DNA from: Nocardia terrae
GTDB taxonomy: Bacteria > Actinomycetota > Actinomycetes > Mycobacteriales > Mycobacteriaceae
Assembly (NCBI RefSeq): GCF_009760405.1
Contig: NZ_WRPP01000012.1
Span: 1 to 64,000 of the forward strand
Direction of reading: 5' to 3'
Length of the DNA: 64,000 nt
Shown: one piece after another, positions 42,913 to 52,347 of the stretch
How positions within the stretch are numbered: position 1 is the first letter of the stretch
How the letters are laid out: the number at the start of each line of letters is the position of its first letter
Position numbers and translations under genes: made by a program
The notes under the pieces: generated by a model
Told to the model about the DNA's origin: nothing
Databases searched by the model: none
The model's input: the letters and a program-made list of their open reading frames with translations, nothing else

Positions 42913-43611
42913 ATGCCGCCGAAGGCCGTGCGCCAACGCCGCCGACCGACCCAGGAGCGGTCCAAGGCCACCCGCGAGCACATTCTGGACACCGCGGCCC
43001 GGCTCTTCGGCGAGCGCGGCATCGCCGACACCTCCACCAACCGGATCGCCGCCGAGGCCGGGGTGAGCATCGGCACCCTGTACCGGTACTTCTCCGATCG
43101 CGGTGTCATCGTCGACGAACTGCTGGGCCGGCTGCTCGAGAACGCCGAACGCCGCTTCACACAATGGGTGTCGGGGCTGTCGCGGCAGACGCTGCCGCAA
43201 CTGATGGTGTCGAGTGAGCAGATCATGACCGAACTGCTGGACGTGTTCACCGAGGAACTGGTCGACAATGCCAAGCTGGTGCGGGCCCTGGTGGCGGGCG
43301 TGCAGTTCTACAGCAGCGGACTGCCGGAATTCGAACCCCGCCTGCGCCTGCTGGTCAAGGTGCTGCTGATCCAGATCCTCGGCCCCGGCGACGACCACGA
43401 ATACGACATGATGACCTTCGTGCTGATCAACACCGGCTTCGCGGGCGTGCTGCGTGCGACCGCCCTGGAGGTCGGCGGTCAGGAACGCCAGGAGGCCATC
43501 GCCATGACCGCCCGCATGATCAGCGCCTGGATCGACACCGAGATCCGCAAACGGCAGCAGTTCACCGAGACTTTTCAATTGCCCACCGGCGCATCGAGTC
43601 CCGCGCGCTGA
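42913..43611 (+). CDS. TetR family regulator
   Basis: A 232-aa regulator with a basic start (PPKAVRQRRRPTQERSKATR), a helix-turn-helix at about 40-70 (TSTNRIAAEAGVSIGTLYRYF) and a helical C-terminal domain. It faces away from the ABC1 pseudogene, so its former divergent target may be lost. AAGGAGG lies upstream of the ATG. No clear palindrome was found next to it. Confidence 0.88.
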   Translation: MPPKAVRQRRRPTQERSKATREHILDTAARLFGERGIADTSTNRIAAEAGVSIGTLYRYFSDRGVIVDELLGRLLENAERRFTQWVSGLSRQTLPQLMVSSEQIMTELLDVFTEELVDNAKLVRALVAGVQFYSSGLPEFEPRLRLLVKVLLIQILGPGDDHEYDMMTFVLINTGFAGVLRATALEVGGQERQEAIAMTARMISAWIDTEIRKRQQFTETFQLPTGASSPAR

Positions 43612-43674
43612 AGTGGAGGGAGCGGTGGCGCCCGGGTGCGGCGGGCAGCCACGCTCCGGCACCCGACTACCGGG

Positions 43675-44883
43675 TCACAGGGATCCGCCGCCGCCCAGGA
43701 CCCACGGATTGAAGGTGCAGGCCAGATTCGGATGCCGCGCCGGATCCAGCGCCCGCAGCGCGATGGACAGGGCGCGTGGCGAATACATCATCGTGAGGTG
43801 GTCGGACACGTCCTGTTCGCAACCGTCCTGCAGCGTGATGTTGTCGACCCGCGCACCCGGTCCGGCCTGGAGGAAGGTCAGGCCGTAGGGGTTGGTGATC
43901 TCGTCGTAGCGGGTGCCGACAATGGTGTAGTCGATGCCGGGCACCGTGTCCCCGTTGGCGTTCAGCTTGTTCACGAAGTCGGATCCGATGGTCTGCTGAA
44001 TTCCCGAGTGGCCCACGAAGATCTCCACCAGCCCCAGCACGTCGATGCCGAAGTTGTTGACCGCGCGGCCCAGCGCGCCGATGCCGTCGAGGGAGGTCCC
44101 GTGATTGGTCGCGCCGAAGGTGATCAGGTTGTGCACCTTGGCGGCCCCGCCCTCGAACTTGGTGTACCAGTTCGACATCGCCCCGCCCTGCGAGTGCGCG
44201 ACGATATCGACCTGGGAGGCGCCGGTGGCGGCCAGCACCCGATCCACGAAGGCGGCCAGCTGTTTCGCCGAGTCCTGGATGTATCCGGTGCCCATGGTGC
44301 CCGGCAGTATCGAGCCGAGGCCGCCGCCCTCGAGCAGGTTGGATCGGCCGTAGTTGAGGGTGAAGGTGCAGAAGCCCGCGTCCTTGATGGGCTGGCCCAT
44401 GAACGCGAAACCGTTGTAGGCGTTCATCCAGGTGCCGTGAACCATGACCACCGGCCGCGGATGCTCGGCGGTCGGCTTGCAGTTCCAGTCGTTCGCGCCC
44501 GGCGGCGACGCGTCCGGATTCAGCAGGCCATAGCCGAAGGCCGCCAGCCACGAGGTCATGGGCGGGCCGTAGCCCTTGGTGTCGGAGGCGTAGCCGCCCG
44601 AGGATCCGGAGCTGGAACCGGAGCCGCCGTAGCAGTCGCCGGAACCGTTGCCGGACCCCGCGCCGCTGCCGGAGGTGCACGCACTCCCGGAATCGGCGAT
44701 CGGGGCGCCCTGTTTCACGCCCGCGGCGATGTAGTCGGCCAACTGTTGTTCGGTCGCCTGTCCTTCGTTCGGAGGGGCCGACGGTTCGGCGTCGGCTCCC
44801 GCTCCCGAGAATCCGACGGCCAGCAGGGACACCCCCGCCATGACCGCCGTCCTTACCGTCCCGCGGCGGGTACTTCGTCTCAT
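43675..44883 (-). CDS. Secreted triacylglycerol lipase-like hydrolase
   Basis: A 402-aa exported alpha/beta hydrolase. Signal peptide (about 1-32), then a Ser/Gly-rich linker (65-100), then a lipase domain with the oxyanion strand VVMVHGTW (146-152) and nucleophile elbow AHSQGG (S231). Further on, TNHGTSLDG and DHLTMM (likely catalytic His) fit lipase family PF01674-type enzymes. Cysteine pairs suggest disulphides outside the cell. GGAAGG lies 6 nt before the ATG. Confidence 0.9.
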   Translation of the reverse strand: MRRSTRRGTVRTAVMAGVSLLAVGFSGAGADAEPSAPPNEGQATEQQLADYIAAGVKQGAPIADSGSACTSGSGAGSGNGSGDCYGGSGSSSGSSGGYASDTKGYGPPMTSWLAAFGYGLLNPDASPPGANDWNCKPTAEHPRPVVMVHGTWMNAYNGFAFMGQPIKDAGFCTFTLNYGRSNLLEGGGLGSILPGTMGTGYIQDSAKQLAAFVDRVLAATGASQVDIVAHSQGGAMSNWYTKFEGGAAKVHNLITFGATNHGTSLDGIGALGRAVNNFGIDVLGLVEIFVGHSGIQQTIGSDFVNKLNANGDTVPGIDYTIVGTRYDEITNPYGLTFLQAGPGARVDNITLQDGCEQDVSDHLTMMYSPRALSIALRALDPARHPNLACTFNPWVLGGGGSL

Positions 44884-45182
44884 TTCGTGCCTTCCTGCAA
44901 CCCGGCGTGTATTCGAGTTCCGCTGCCGCCGTTCGTTTTTCCCGGCACCGAAACCGCGATCACGCTAAGCCGCGACGGAAGGCCCCAGCAGGGCTGTCAC
45001 CGAAGCCTGGAGCAGCTCACCAATATCGAATGCGAAATCCCGTGAGACGCTACAAAAGTGTCTCCGGAGGACGGATCACAAATACCCGCCATTGATTTCG
45101 GGGATTTCTCCAGATATCTCCCGGATTTCACGCGCCCGCCCGCACGGCACGAATCATTGACAGGATCCGGAAAGGACCGACA
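44884..45182. other. Divergent spacer between lipase and hadAB-like gene
   Basis: These 299 bases hold no gene that I can support. They must contain promoters for the lipase (leftward) and the dehydratase (rightward). No convincing boxes or palindromes stand out. Confidence 0.5.
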
Positions 45183-46193
45183 GTGAATCACAGCAGTCTG
45201 AGCGGCGGTGCGGAACAGGCGCTGGCCCTGGTCGGCCGCCACTACCGATGCCCGGAACCCTTCCCCGTGGAGCGGACGCGCATTCGCGAATTCGCCCGCG
45301 CGGTCCAGGCGTTCCATCCCGCCCACTGGCAGGAGGCCGCGGCGGCGCGGCTGGGTTTCGACGCGGTCGTGGCCCCGCCCACCTTCGCCGCGGTGGTGTG
45401 GCAGCAGGCGCGGCGCGAGATCCTCGAGCAGCTGATCACCGGCTACCGCCTGGATCGGATCGTGCACGTGGACCAGACCCTCGACATCGGCCGCCCGCTG
45501 CTGGCGGGGGACCTGCTGACCTGCGAGGTGTACTTCGAATCGTTCCGGCACTTCCGGTCTTTCGACGTGCTCACCGTCACGGCGGTGCTGACCGATCAGC
45601 ACGGTGTGGCGGTCCAGACCGGTTCCACCGCACTGCTGGCCCGCACCGGCGCGCCGGACGACAGTTCCGGCCGGGCGCCGGTCGCCCGGGCGGGCTTCGC
45701 CGAGCCCGATCCGGTGATCGCGACGGGATTACGCCACACCCGCCTGCCGCGCACCCGCATCGACTTCGACCGGCTCACGGTCGACACCCGGCTGCCCGCC
45801 GCGGCCACCATCGTGCGGTCGGGCGATCTGGCGAATTACGCACGCACCGTGTGCGATCCGTCCGACGGGCTCATTCGCCCGGGGACACCCGGCGACACGC
45901 CGCCGCTGGTGGCGCCCGGCATGCTGGTGCTGGCGCTGGCCGCCGGATATGTCACCTCGTGGACGCGGGACCCCGCCGCGGTGACCAAGTACCGGGCCGA
46001 ATTCGCCAATCACGTGCACTATCTGACGGTGCCCCGGCTCGACGACGCCGAGATCGAGTTCAGCGGCCGGGTGGTGGCGCGGGATCAGCGCCGCCGCACC
46101 GCCACGGTCGCCATCGAGGCGAAATCGCAGGGCCGCAAGCTGTTCGGCTATGCCAGCGCGGAGGTCAGCTTCGCGGCCCCGGTCGCGCGCTGA
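45183..46193 (+). CDS. Fused HadA/HadB-type (3R)-hydroxyacyl dehydratase
   Basis: A 336-aa protein with two hot-dog folds: an N-terminal FAS1-dehydratase/HadA-like half (about 10-150; FHPAHWQEAAAARLGFDAVVAPPTFAAV) and a C-terminal MaoC/HadB-like half (about 185-335; VRSGDLANYARTVCDP, where a dehydratase Asp/His pair would lie). Mycobacteria make HadA and HadB as separate subunits for mycolic acid elongation (FAS-II); here both are on one chain. The hydratase motif of the HadB half is not canonical, so activity is uncertain. GTG start after GAAAGGA. Confidence 0.8.
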   Translation: MNHSSLSGGAEQALALVGRHYRCPEPFPVERTRIREFARAVQAFHPAHWQEAAAARLGFDAVVAPPTFAAVVWQQARREILEQLITGYRLDRIVHVDQTLDIGRPLLAGDLLTCEVYFESFRHFRSFDVLTVTAVLTDQHGVAVQTGSTALLARTGAPDDSSGRAPVARAGFAEPDPVIATGLRHTRLPRTRIDFDRLTVDTRLPAAATIVRSGDLANYARTVCDPSDGLIRPGTPGDTPPLVAPGMLVLALAAGYVTSWTRDPAAVTKYRAEFANHVHYLTVPRLDDAEIEFSGRVVARDQRRRTATVAIEAKSQGRKLFGYASAEVSFAAPVAR

Positions 46194-47022
46194 GCACCGG
46201 GCGGGCGGGCGCCTCGAGTCCCCGCACGAGCAGCGCCGCGCGGGCCCGGGCGATGCCCTCCGGGCAGCCCAGATCCAGCCCGGACAGCCGGTGGATGCGG
46301 CGCAGCCGATGGGTGATGCTGTTGGGGTGCATGCCGAGTCGGCGTGCGGTCTCCATGCGGTCCAGGCCGGTCTCCAGGAAGGTGACCATGGTGTCGAGCA
46401 GCCGCGGATCGCCGCTGATCGGCGCGAGCAGTCCGGCCAGGTGCTCGCGCGCGGGACCCGGCCGCGACAGCTGGTATTCGACCGCGAGATCGCGAATGCC
46501 GTAGAGACCGGCGGGATATCCGAGGTCGTGGACCAGTTCCACCAACTCGTGCGCGCGGGCCGCGAGATCCGCGATGCGCTCGGTCGGACCGGTCAGCGCC
46601 ACCGCGGTCAGGCCCACCCCGGCCGCCTCGGTCAGCGTCGCCAGTGCCCGCGGCGTCATGGGGAAGGCGTCCGCGGGTTCGGGCCCCGCACTGTCACCCT
46701 GCGGTACCAGCACGGTCCCGCCCGCGGTGGTCAGCAGCGACAGCGCCCGCGATCCGAGCGCGGTGTCCAGGGCCGCCCGCACACGACACAATCGGCGCGC
46801 GGCCGTCGCCTCGCCGGCCGACTCCTCGATCGGAATGCTCAGTGCGACAACCTGATAGCCGCACGCGATCGCGATCCCCGCACGCAGAGCCGGCGTGGAC
46901 CGGCGGTGGCCGCTCAACAACGCCGCCACCAGAGTCTGTGCGGCGATTCGTGGTGTGCTCAACACGCCCTCCTGATTTCGGCCCCAGGCTACGAGGCGGC
47001 CGGGCGTATTCGCCTGCATCAC
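46165..47022 (-). CDS. PucR/CdaR-type regulator, shorter paralogue
   Basis: A 285-aa regulator: a GGDEF-like CdaR domain (about 30-190) and a C-terminal PucR helix-turn-helix (about 215-265; LDRMETARRLGMHPNSITHRLRRI). It is clearly related to the regulator just upstream but lacks that protein's first 140 residues. Starts 16 nt after it, so the two form an operon. GTG/ATG start at 47022. The 3' end overlaps the convergent hadAB-like gene by 29 nt. Confidence 0.83.
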   Translation of the reverse strand: MMQANTPGRLVAWGRNQEGVLSTPRIAAQTLVAALLSGHRRSTPALRAGIAIACGYQVVALSIPIEESAGEATAARRLCRVRAALDTALGSRALSLLTTAGGTVLVPQGDSAGPEPADAFPMTPRALATLTEAAGVGLTAVALTGPTERIADLAARAHELVELVHDLGYPAGLYGIRDLAVEYQLSRPGPAREHLAGLLAPISGDPRLLDTMVTFLETGLDRMETARRLGMHPNSITHRLRRIHRLSGLDLGCPEGIARARAALLVRGLEAPARPVLSARPGPRS

Positions 47023-47038
47023 CGGCTTTTCGGATACT

Positions 47039-48280
47039 TCACATACTTCGATCCGCCTCGCTGTGATCGGAGAACGAGCGCGCGATGAGCGCGGAACGCA
47101 ATTGCCACAGATCGGTGGTCAGGGTCGGGTCGAAACCGGTGAGCTGACAGATGCGTTTGAGTCGGTAATCCACCGTATTGGTGTGGATGTGCATGAGGCG
47201 CGCGGTGCGCTGCCGGTTGAGGTTGTTGCTGATGTGGCATTTCAAGGTGTGCAGCAGTTCCGGATGGGCGTCGAGCGGATCCAGCAGCGCGCCCAGGGTT
47301 TCGCGGCCCGGTCCCGGCCGGGTGAGCTGGTATTCCAGGGCCAGATCGGTGAAGCGGTACAGCCCGGCGACGCATTGCAGCCGCTGCACCATGTCCAGCA
47401 GTTCGTGCGCGCGGTCGGTCCCGGCCGGTATCTCCTCCGGGGAGGCGACCAGCACGGCCGCGGTGATCGGCACTCGCGCCGCCGCCGAGAGCTGGGCGAC
47501 GAGAAGGTCCAGGTGGCTGTCGATCCGGGTCGAGGTGGGCACCAGGACGGTGCCGCCGTCCACGCTCAGCAGCGCGAGCGCGCTGTCGCCGCAGCGAGTC
47601 GCGAGTTCGGCCTGCAGCCGGCGCAACTTGCGGCGCGCCACCACCTTGCCGTCCAGCTGCGGGTTCGCCTCGTCGGGATGTTTCGGAACGGCAAGGGCCA
47701 GCACGTAATACGCGGCCGCGATCTCGATACCGCATTCGCGGGCCATGGTCGAGGTCGGGTGCCCGCCCAGCAGTGCCGAGGTGAGGGTGTGCACGGCGGT
47801 GTGGTGTTCGGAGACCACGGCCTTGTGCTCGCGGATGTAGGCGCGCGAGACGATCGCGCTGATCGTGTCGAGCATGGTGACCACGAGTTTCGCGCCCGCG
47901 ACCAGATTCTCGTGGTCGCCGGCGTCGGCCGTGGACATGACCCGGTCCATCCCGAGCTGGAAGCCCTCGTGGATCGAGTGCAGGACGGTGTCGATGGGCA
48001 CGCCCTCGCGGGCCCATCCGGCCGCGGCCTCGCTCAGGCGGCTCGTCTTGGCCGGGATGTCGCGACCGTCGAGCATGCTGACGGCCAGTTCCAGGCAGAC
48101 GCGGGTGACGGTCGTGACGTCACCGGCGATGATGTCGCCCGGCAAGGTCGCGCACGGGATGACGTGGTCGACGAAATGGCCTACCAGCTGCCGGGATACG
48201 GTGCGCACGTCTTGGAGTGGGGCGGACATCGGCCGACCGGAGACGGTCAGGCCCACCCTCGGGGTTCCGTCGGTTGTCAT
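47039..48280 (-). CDS. PucR/CdaR-type regulator with N-terminal RsbRD-like domain
   Basis: A 413-aa regulator: a helical N-terminal domain (about 25-150; VPIDTVLHSIHEGFQLGMDRVM, RsbRD/PucR N-terminal type), a GGDEF-like CdaR domain (about 155-310) and a C-terminal helix-turn-helix (about 345-395; NLNRQRTARLMHIHTNTVDYRLKRI). Such proteins are common in Nocardia, with unknown signals. GGAAGGAAG before the ATG at 48280 fixes the start. Confidence 0.86.
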   Translation of the reverse strand: MTTDGTPRVGLTVSGRPMSAPLQDVRTVSRQLVGHFVDHVIPCATLPGDIIAGDVTTVTRVCLELAVSMLDGRDIPAKTSRLSEAAAGWAREGVPIDTVLHSIHEGFQLGMDRVMSTADAGDHENLVAGAKLVVTMLDTISAIVSRAYIREHKAVVSEHHTAVHTLTSALLGGHPTSTMARECGIEIAAAYYVLALAVPKHPDEANPQLDGKVVARRKLRRLQAELATRCGDSALALLSVDGGTVLVPTSTRIDSHLDLLVAQLSAAARVPITAAVLVASPEEIPAGTDRAHELLDMVQRLQCVAGLYRFTDLALEYQLTRPGPGRETLGALLDPLDAHPELLHTLKCHISNNLNRQRTARLMHIHTNTVDYRLKRICQLTGFDPTLTTDLWQLRSALIARSFSDHSEADRSM

Positions 48281-48504
48281 CGTCGACTTCCTTCCGATCA
48301 ACCGCTCTGCATCGGTGGATTTCGAACTCTAAGGTGGTCGAGGACTCACCTTCTACTCTGTTTCGAAGCAACGACGGCTGAGCGGCGGATCACCGGAATT
48401 ACCTGCGGATTCGATCGATTGCCGGGAACCGGCGTCCACACACATCACGCGGTGTTGGTGAGATCAACTCATCTTTTTCGGCGGGAGCGATCCGGATCGG
48501 CGGG

Positions 48505-48741
48505 TCAGCGCCAGAGCCTGCGACAGGGCAACGGCCGCAGTCCCGCCCGCACGCGGAGGTCCACCCGGACGCTCAACCCGGTCAGCGTGGCCGCGGAGGC
48601 GAATTCCCATGCCTCCGTGCGGGTGGCCGCGTATTCGAGTTCCATCCGGTCCTCCCCCGGGCCGGGAAAACACACCACCACTCGATGAGTCAGGGCATCC
48701 CGAACCACGCTGGAGGCGGTGAACTCGAGGCTGTGACTCAT
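48505..48741 (-). CDS. Small hypothetical protein
   Basis: A 78-aa product with alternating strand-like segments (HSLEFTASSVVRDALTHRVVVCFPG; MELEYAATRTEAWEFASAATLTG; LSVRVDLRVR). It has no signal peptide or membrane segment and is not recognised. Codon pattern (G/C in third positions) supports coding, and it is favoured over a longer overlapping frame at 48464-48805 that looks random. It lies between the regulator pair and hmp. Confidence 0.5.
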   Translation of the reverse strand: MSHSLEFTASSVVRDALTHRVVVCFPGPGEDRMELEYAATRTEAWEFASAATLTGLSVRVDLRVRAGLRPLPCRRLWR

Positions 48742-48839
48742 TACCCGACGGTAGATCCACCACCCGGCGCCCAGGGCGAACCCGACGCAGCACTGTAGAA
48801 CTCACAGTGACGCCGGGTTACACCTTGTGGCGAATCAGC

Positions 48840-50087
48840 CTAGACGGCGACGGGATCCTGCTCGGCGTCCAGCAGCCAGTCATTGGGGGCGAACAGTTCG
48901 AAATGCACCCGATCCGAGGGGATTCCGGCCTGCGTCAGCTGGGCACGGACATGCTGCAGGAAGCCTGTGCCGCCGCACAGGTAGTAGTCGGCGTCCGGTG
49001 GAAGCGCGACCGCGGCCACGTCCAGCAGCCCGTCGCCGTCATCCTCGTACCAGGTGCGCGAATACACGTCCTGCAGAGTGGTTTCGAGTTTCTCGGTCGT
49101 CTCGCGCAGTGGGTGCGTGGCGGCCGAGCGGTCGGCGTGCAGGATCACCGTTGGGCGCGAGGGCGTTTCGGCGGCCAGGTACTCGAGGATGCCGACCATC
49201 GGGGTGACGCCGATGCCCGCGGAGATCAGGACCACCGGGGTCGTCGCGTCGGTATCGATGGTGAGATCACCGAAGGGCAGGGTGATTTCGAGAGAGTCAC
49301 CGGTGTGCACGGTCTCGTGCAGCCAGGTCGAGACTTCACCGGCCGGAATGTCGGCCGTGGCCGCGACCTCGCGCACGGTGAAGGCCAAGCGGCCGTCGCC
49401 GGTCCGGTTGACCAGACTGTACTGCCGCAGCTGGCGGGCGCCGTCGGGCAGCTTCGCACCGACCGAGACGTACTGACCGGGCACGAATTCCGGAAGCGGC
49501 CGAGTCGGATCGGCGGACTCCACGACGAAGGTCGCCACTCCCGAAGGATCGTCGATGCGTTCCACCACACGGGTTTCGCGGAAGACGTCACCGGGCTCCA
49601 CCCCTGCCGCATCATAGAGCTCGCGCTCGAAGTCGATGAGGGTCTTGGCCATCAACCAGTACACGCGGTCCCAGGCGGCCGCGATCTGCGGGCTCACCAC
49701 GTCCGCGCCCAGCACCTCGACGATGGCGGCGAACAGATGCTCGTGCACGATCTGATACTCGGGCTCGGTGACGGCCAGCGAGACATGCTTGTGGCCGATG
49801 CGGGCCAGCAGTTCCCGCGGATGCGGCAGGTCCGGATCGACCAGGTGCGAGGCGAACACGGCGATCGAGGCTGCGAGCGCTTTGGGCTGACCGCCCTGCT
49901 TCTGATTGCCACGATTGAAGCGGTCACGGAGGAGGTCCGGGTGGGCGGTGAACATCTTGTCGTAGAACAGCGGGGTGATCTGGTCGATGTGCGCGGCCAC
50001 CAGGGGCAGGGTCGCGCGAATCACCTCGGCGTGCTCTGGTTCCAGCTCGGGGACGACGTTCAGACTGGACTCCGGGGCGAGCCTCAT
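48840..50087 (-). CDS. hmp: Flavohaemoprotein (nitric oxide dioxygenase)
   Basis: A 415-aa Hmp: globin domain (1-150) with proximal haem ligand H101 in IGHKHVSL, FAD domain (about 160-265; RQYSLVNRTGDG) and NAD(P)H domain (about 270-405; ISAGIGVTPMVGIL, YYLCGGTGFL). It oxidises NO to nitrate with O2 and NADH. The gene starts 8 nt after nsrR, so both are in one NO-inducible transcript. Confidence 0.96.
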   Translation of the reverse strand: MRLAPESSLNVVPELEPEHAEVIRATLPLVAAHIDQITPLFYDKMFTAHPDLLRDRFNRGNQKQGGQPKALAASIAVFASHLVDPDLPHPRELLARIGHKHVSLAVTEPEYQIVHEHLFAAIVEVLGADVVSPQIAAAWDRVYWLMAKTLIDFERELYDAAGVEPGDVFRETRVVERIDDPSGVATFVVESADPTRPLPEFVPGQYVSVGAKLPDGARQLRQYSLVNRTGDGRLAFTVREVAATADIPAGEVSTWLHETVHTGDSLEITLPFGDLTIDTDATTPVVLISAGIGVTPMVGILEYLAAETPSRPTVILHADRSAATHPLRETTEKLETTLQDVYSRTWYEDDGDGLLDVAAVALPPDADYYLCGGTGFLQHVRAQLTQAGIPSDRVHFELFAPNDWLLDAEQDPVAV

Positions 50088-50095
50088 GAGGTCTC

Positions 50096-50557
50096 CTACC
50101 TATCGATGAGAGCGGCTGCCGGCGAGAAAACCGGCGCATGCAGCAGATCCACGGTGCGCTGATCCACCAGATCGGCCAGGAGGTACCGATCGAGCTCCGC
50201 GTAGAAGGCTTTCTGTGCGTTGGCGAGTACACCTCGCAAACGACAGGCATTCGCGATCGGGCACGGATTATCGCCGGTGCAGTCGATGACTTCGTTATCA
50301 CATTCGAGCTGGCGGACAATAGTGCCGATGGTGGTAGTTCTTCCCGCTTCGGTCAGGAAGATCCCGCCGGTGCGCCCGCGCTGGGACTCGACATAGCCGA
50401 GTTCGGCGAGCCGGGAAACGGCCTTGGCAACGTAGTTTTCGGAAGCATTCACCTGTCGCGCAATGAGTTTGACGGTGACTCGTTCCTCGGCTCCGCTGCT
50501 GACCGCCAGGCGCATCAGCGCTCGCAAGCCGAGATCGGTGAACCGGGAGAGCTGCAT
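50096..50557 (-). CDS. nsrR: NsrR-type nitric oxide-sensing Rrf2 repressor
   Basis: A 153-aa Rrf2 regulator with a winged helix (about 2-75) and the NsrR iron-sulfur set: C93, C99 and C105 (DCTGDNPCPIANACRLRG) and D8 in MQLSRFTDLG, the same positions that hold the [4Fe-4S] cluster in Streptomyces coelicolor NsrR. Nitrosylation of the cluster should release it from DNA and switch on hmp, the next gene. A palindrome lies 28 bases upstream of the start. ATG at 50557. Confidence 0.94.
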   Translation of the reverse strand: MQLSRFTDLGLRALMRLAVSSGAEERVTVKLIARQVNASENYVAKAVSRLAELGYVESQRGRTGGIFLTEAGRTTTIGTIVRQLECDNEVIDCTGDNPCPIANACRLRGVLANAQKAFYAELDRYLLADLVDQRTVDLLHAPVFSPAAALIDR

Positions 50558-50584
50558 GACACCTACGGTACTAATTCCGTTTCC

Positions 50585-50599
50585 GAAAAGCATATTTTC
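50585..50599. promoter_or_regulatory. Candidate NsrR operator
   Basis: GAAAA-gcata-TTTTC is a perfect AT-rich inverted repeat in an otherwise GC-rich region, just above the nsrR start. NsrR sites in other bacteria are AT-rich inverted repeats. Confidence 0.5.
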
Positions 50600-50724
50600 C
50601 AGCTGTGCGCTTTAATACCTCACGCCTTGGGGAATATGTAACCCGAAACACAGTCCACAAAGGACCTTTATCACTTGACGGCAATTCCCTGGCATCGACC
50701 AAAGCCGCTGCCAGGGAAAACATC

Positions 50725-52206
50725 TCACGCCGCGGCCATGAGCCGGGTCCGGGTGGCCAGGACGTAATAGACGACCAGCGCCAGACCGCACCCGATGAAC
50801 CAGCTGTACTGGGCCGCGGTGTGCATGCCGTAGACACTGGTGGCCAGCACCGGGAAGACCGCCGCGACGGCTCCGACGACGGTGGAGATCACCGCGACCG
50901 GGTTGAAACCCTTGCTGTACCAGTACTTTCCGGTCTCCGACATGGTGAACAGCTGATCCACCACGATCTCCCGCTTGCGCACCAGGTAGTAGTCGGCGAT
51001 CAGCACCCCGAACAGCGGGCCGATGAACGCGCCCAGCACCTCGAGGGTGTAGTGGATGACGTCGGGATTGTTGTACAGGTTCCACGGCGTGATCAGCACC
51101 GAACCCACCGCCGCGATCATGCCGCCCATGCGCCAGCTGATCTTCTGCGGGCTCACGTGCGAGAAGTCGAAGGCCGGGGAGATGAAGTTGGCGACGATAT
51201 TGATGCCGACGGTGGCGATGGTGAAGGTCAGCGCGCCCAGCACGATGGCGAACGTGGAGTCGATGCGCGCCACCGTCTCGACCGGGTCGGTGATGAGCTC
51301 GCCGTACACCGGGATGGTCAGCGACGCGGTGATCACCACCAGCAGCGAGAAGGCCAGGAAGTTGATCGGCAGGCCGAGCAGGTTGCCGCGCTTCACCGCG
51401 GCCATGGACTTGCTGTAGCGGGAGAAGTCGCCGAAGTTCAGCATCGGGCCGGAGAAGTAGGAGACCACCAGCGCGATCGCGCCCAGTACCACCGGCAGGG
51501 CGTCCCAGCCGTGGTACTTCACCGAGCCCAGCTGCAGGTTGATCGAACCCCAGCCGGCCTTGTAGATCAGGTATCCGCACAGGAAGAACATGACGACGTA
51601 CACCGCGGGGCCGCAGAAGTCGATGAACTTGCGGATCGATTCCATGCCCTGCCAGAACACCGCGGCCTGCACGATCCACAGCACCAGGTAGGCCGCCCAG
51701 CCCAGCAGCGACAGGCCCAGGAAGCCGTAGTCGTGGGCCACCGCGTAGGGCGCCAGACTCGGGAACAGCTTGACCGCCACCACGATCAGCGCCGCCGAGG
51801 CCAGATAAGTCTGGATCCCGTACCAGGCCACCGCGATCAGTCCGCGAATGATTGCCGGGATGTTCGCGCCCTTCACACCGAAGGCGGTGCGGCACATGAC
51901 CGGATACGGCACTCCGGCGCGCTGGCTGGGCGCGGCGACCAGATTGCACAGGAAATATACGATCGTGATGCCGATGAGCAGTGCGGCCAGCACCTGCCAC
52001 CCGGCCAGGCCGAGCGCGAAAAGGCTGCCCGCCGTGACATATCCGCCGACGCTGTGCACATCCGACATCCAGAAGGCGAAGATGTGGTACGAGCCCCAGG
52101 TCTGTTTCTTCAGGGGGGCAAGATCGTCATTGGTCAGCCTGGGGTCGTAATCTGGAGCGGGATTCGCCGCGACGGTATCCGTCGCGGGCGAAACGATATC
52201 GGTCAT
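50725..52206 (-). CDS. NCS1 family nucleobase:cation symporter
   Basis: A 493-aa permease with 12 predicted helices. The N-terminal NDDLAPLKKQTWGSYHIFAFWMSDVHS and the GVPYPVMCRTAFGVKGANIPAIIRG loop are typical of NCS1 carriers for uracil, cytosine, allantoin or hydantoins. The substrate cannot be fixed from the sequence, and no purine/pyrimidine catabolic genes adjoin it. Its codons and third-position GC match its neighbours. Confidence 0.92.
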   Translation of the reverse strand: MTDIVSPATDTVAANPAPDYDPRLTNDDLAPLKKQTWGSYHIFAFWMSDVHSVGGYVTAGSLFALGLAGWQVLAALLIGITIVYFLCNLVAAPSQRAGVPYPVMCRTAFGVKGANIPAIIRGLIAVAWYGIQTYLASAALIVVAVKLFPSLAPYAVAHDYGFLGLSLLGWAAYLVLWIVQAAVFWQGMESIRKFIDFCGPAVYVVMFFLCGYLIYKAGWGSINLQLGSVKYHGWDALPVVLGAIALVVSYFSGPMLNFGDFSRYSKSMAAVKRGNLLGLPINFLAFSLLVVITASLTIPVYGELITDPVETVARIDSTFAIVLGALTFTIATVGINIVANFISPAFDFSHVSPQKISWRMGGMIAAVGSVLITPWNLYNNPDVIHYTLEVLGAFIGPLFGVLIADYYLVRKREIVVDQLFTMSETGKYWYSKGFNPVAVISTVVGAVAAVFPVLATSVYGMHTAAQYSWFIGCGLALVVYYVLATRTRLMAAA

Positions 52207-52347
52207 TGGGGCATCCGATCCGAGAGCCGAACTTGGGGTGGGCTCAAGGTAGGAAAAAGCCGTTGCCCTCGGATTGCTTTTCGGTTTCCCCGTTATTGCG
52301 TGACCCGTATATCTTTCACGCGACAGCTTTCCGCCGCCGTGCCGAGC

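Noticed and set aside
48464..48805. 113-aa minus-strand frame overlapping the small gene at 48505
   Set aside because: Its sequence is Gly/Arg-rich and random-looking, unlike the 78-aa frame, which has a regular strand pattern.
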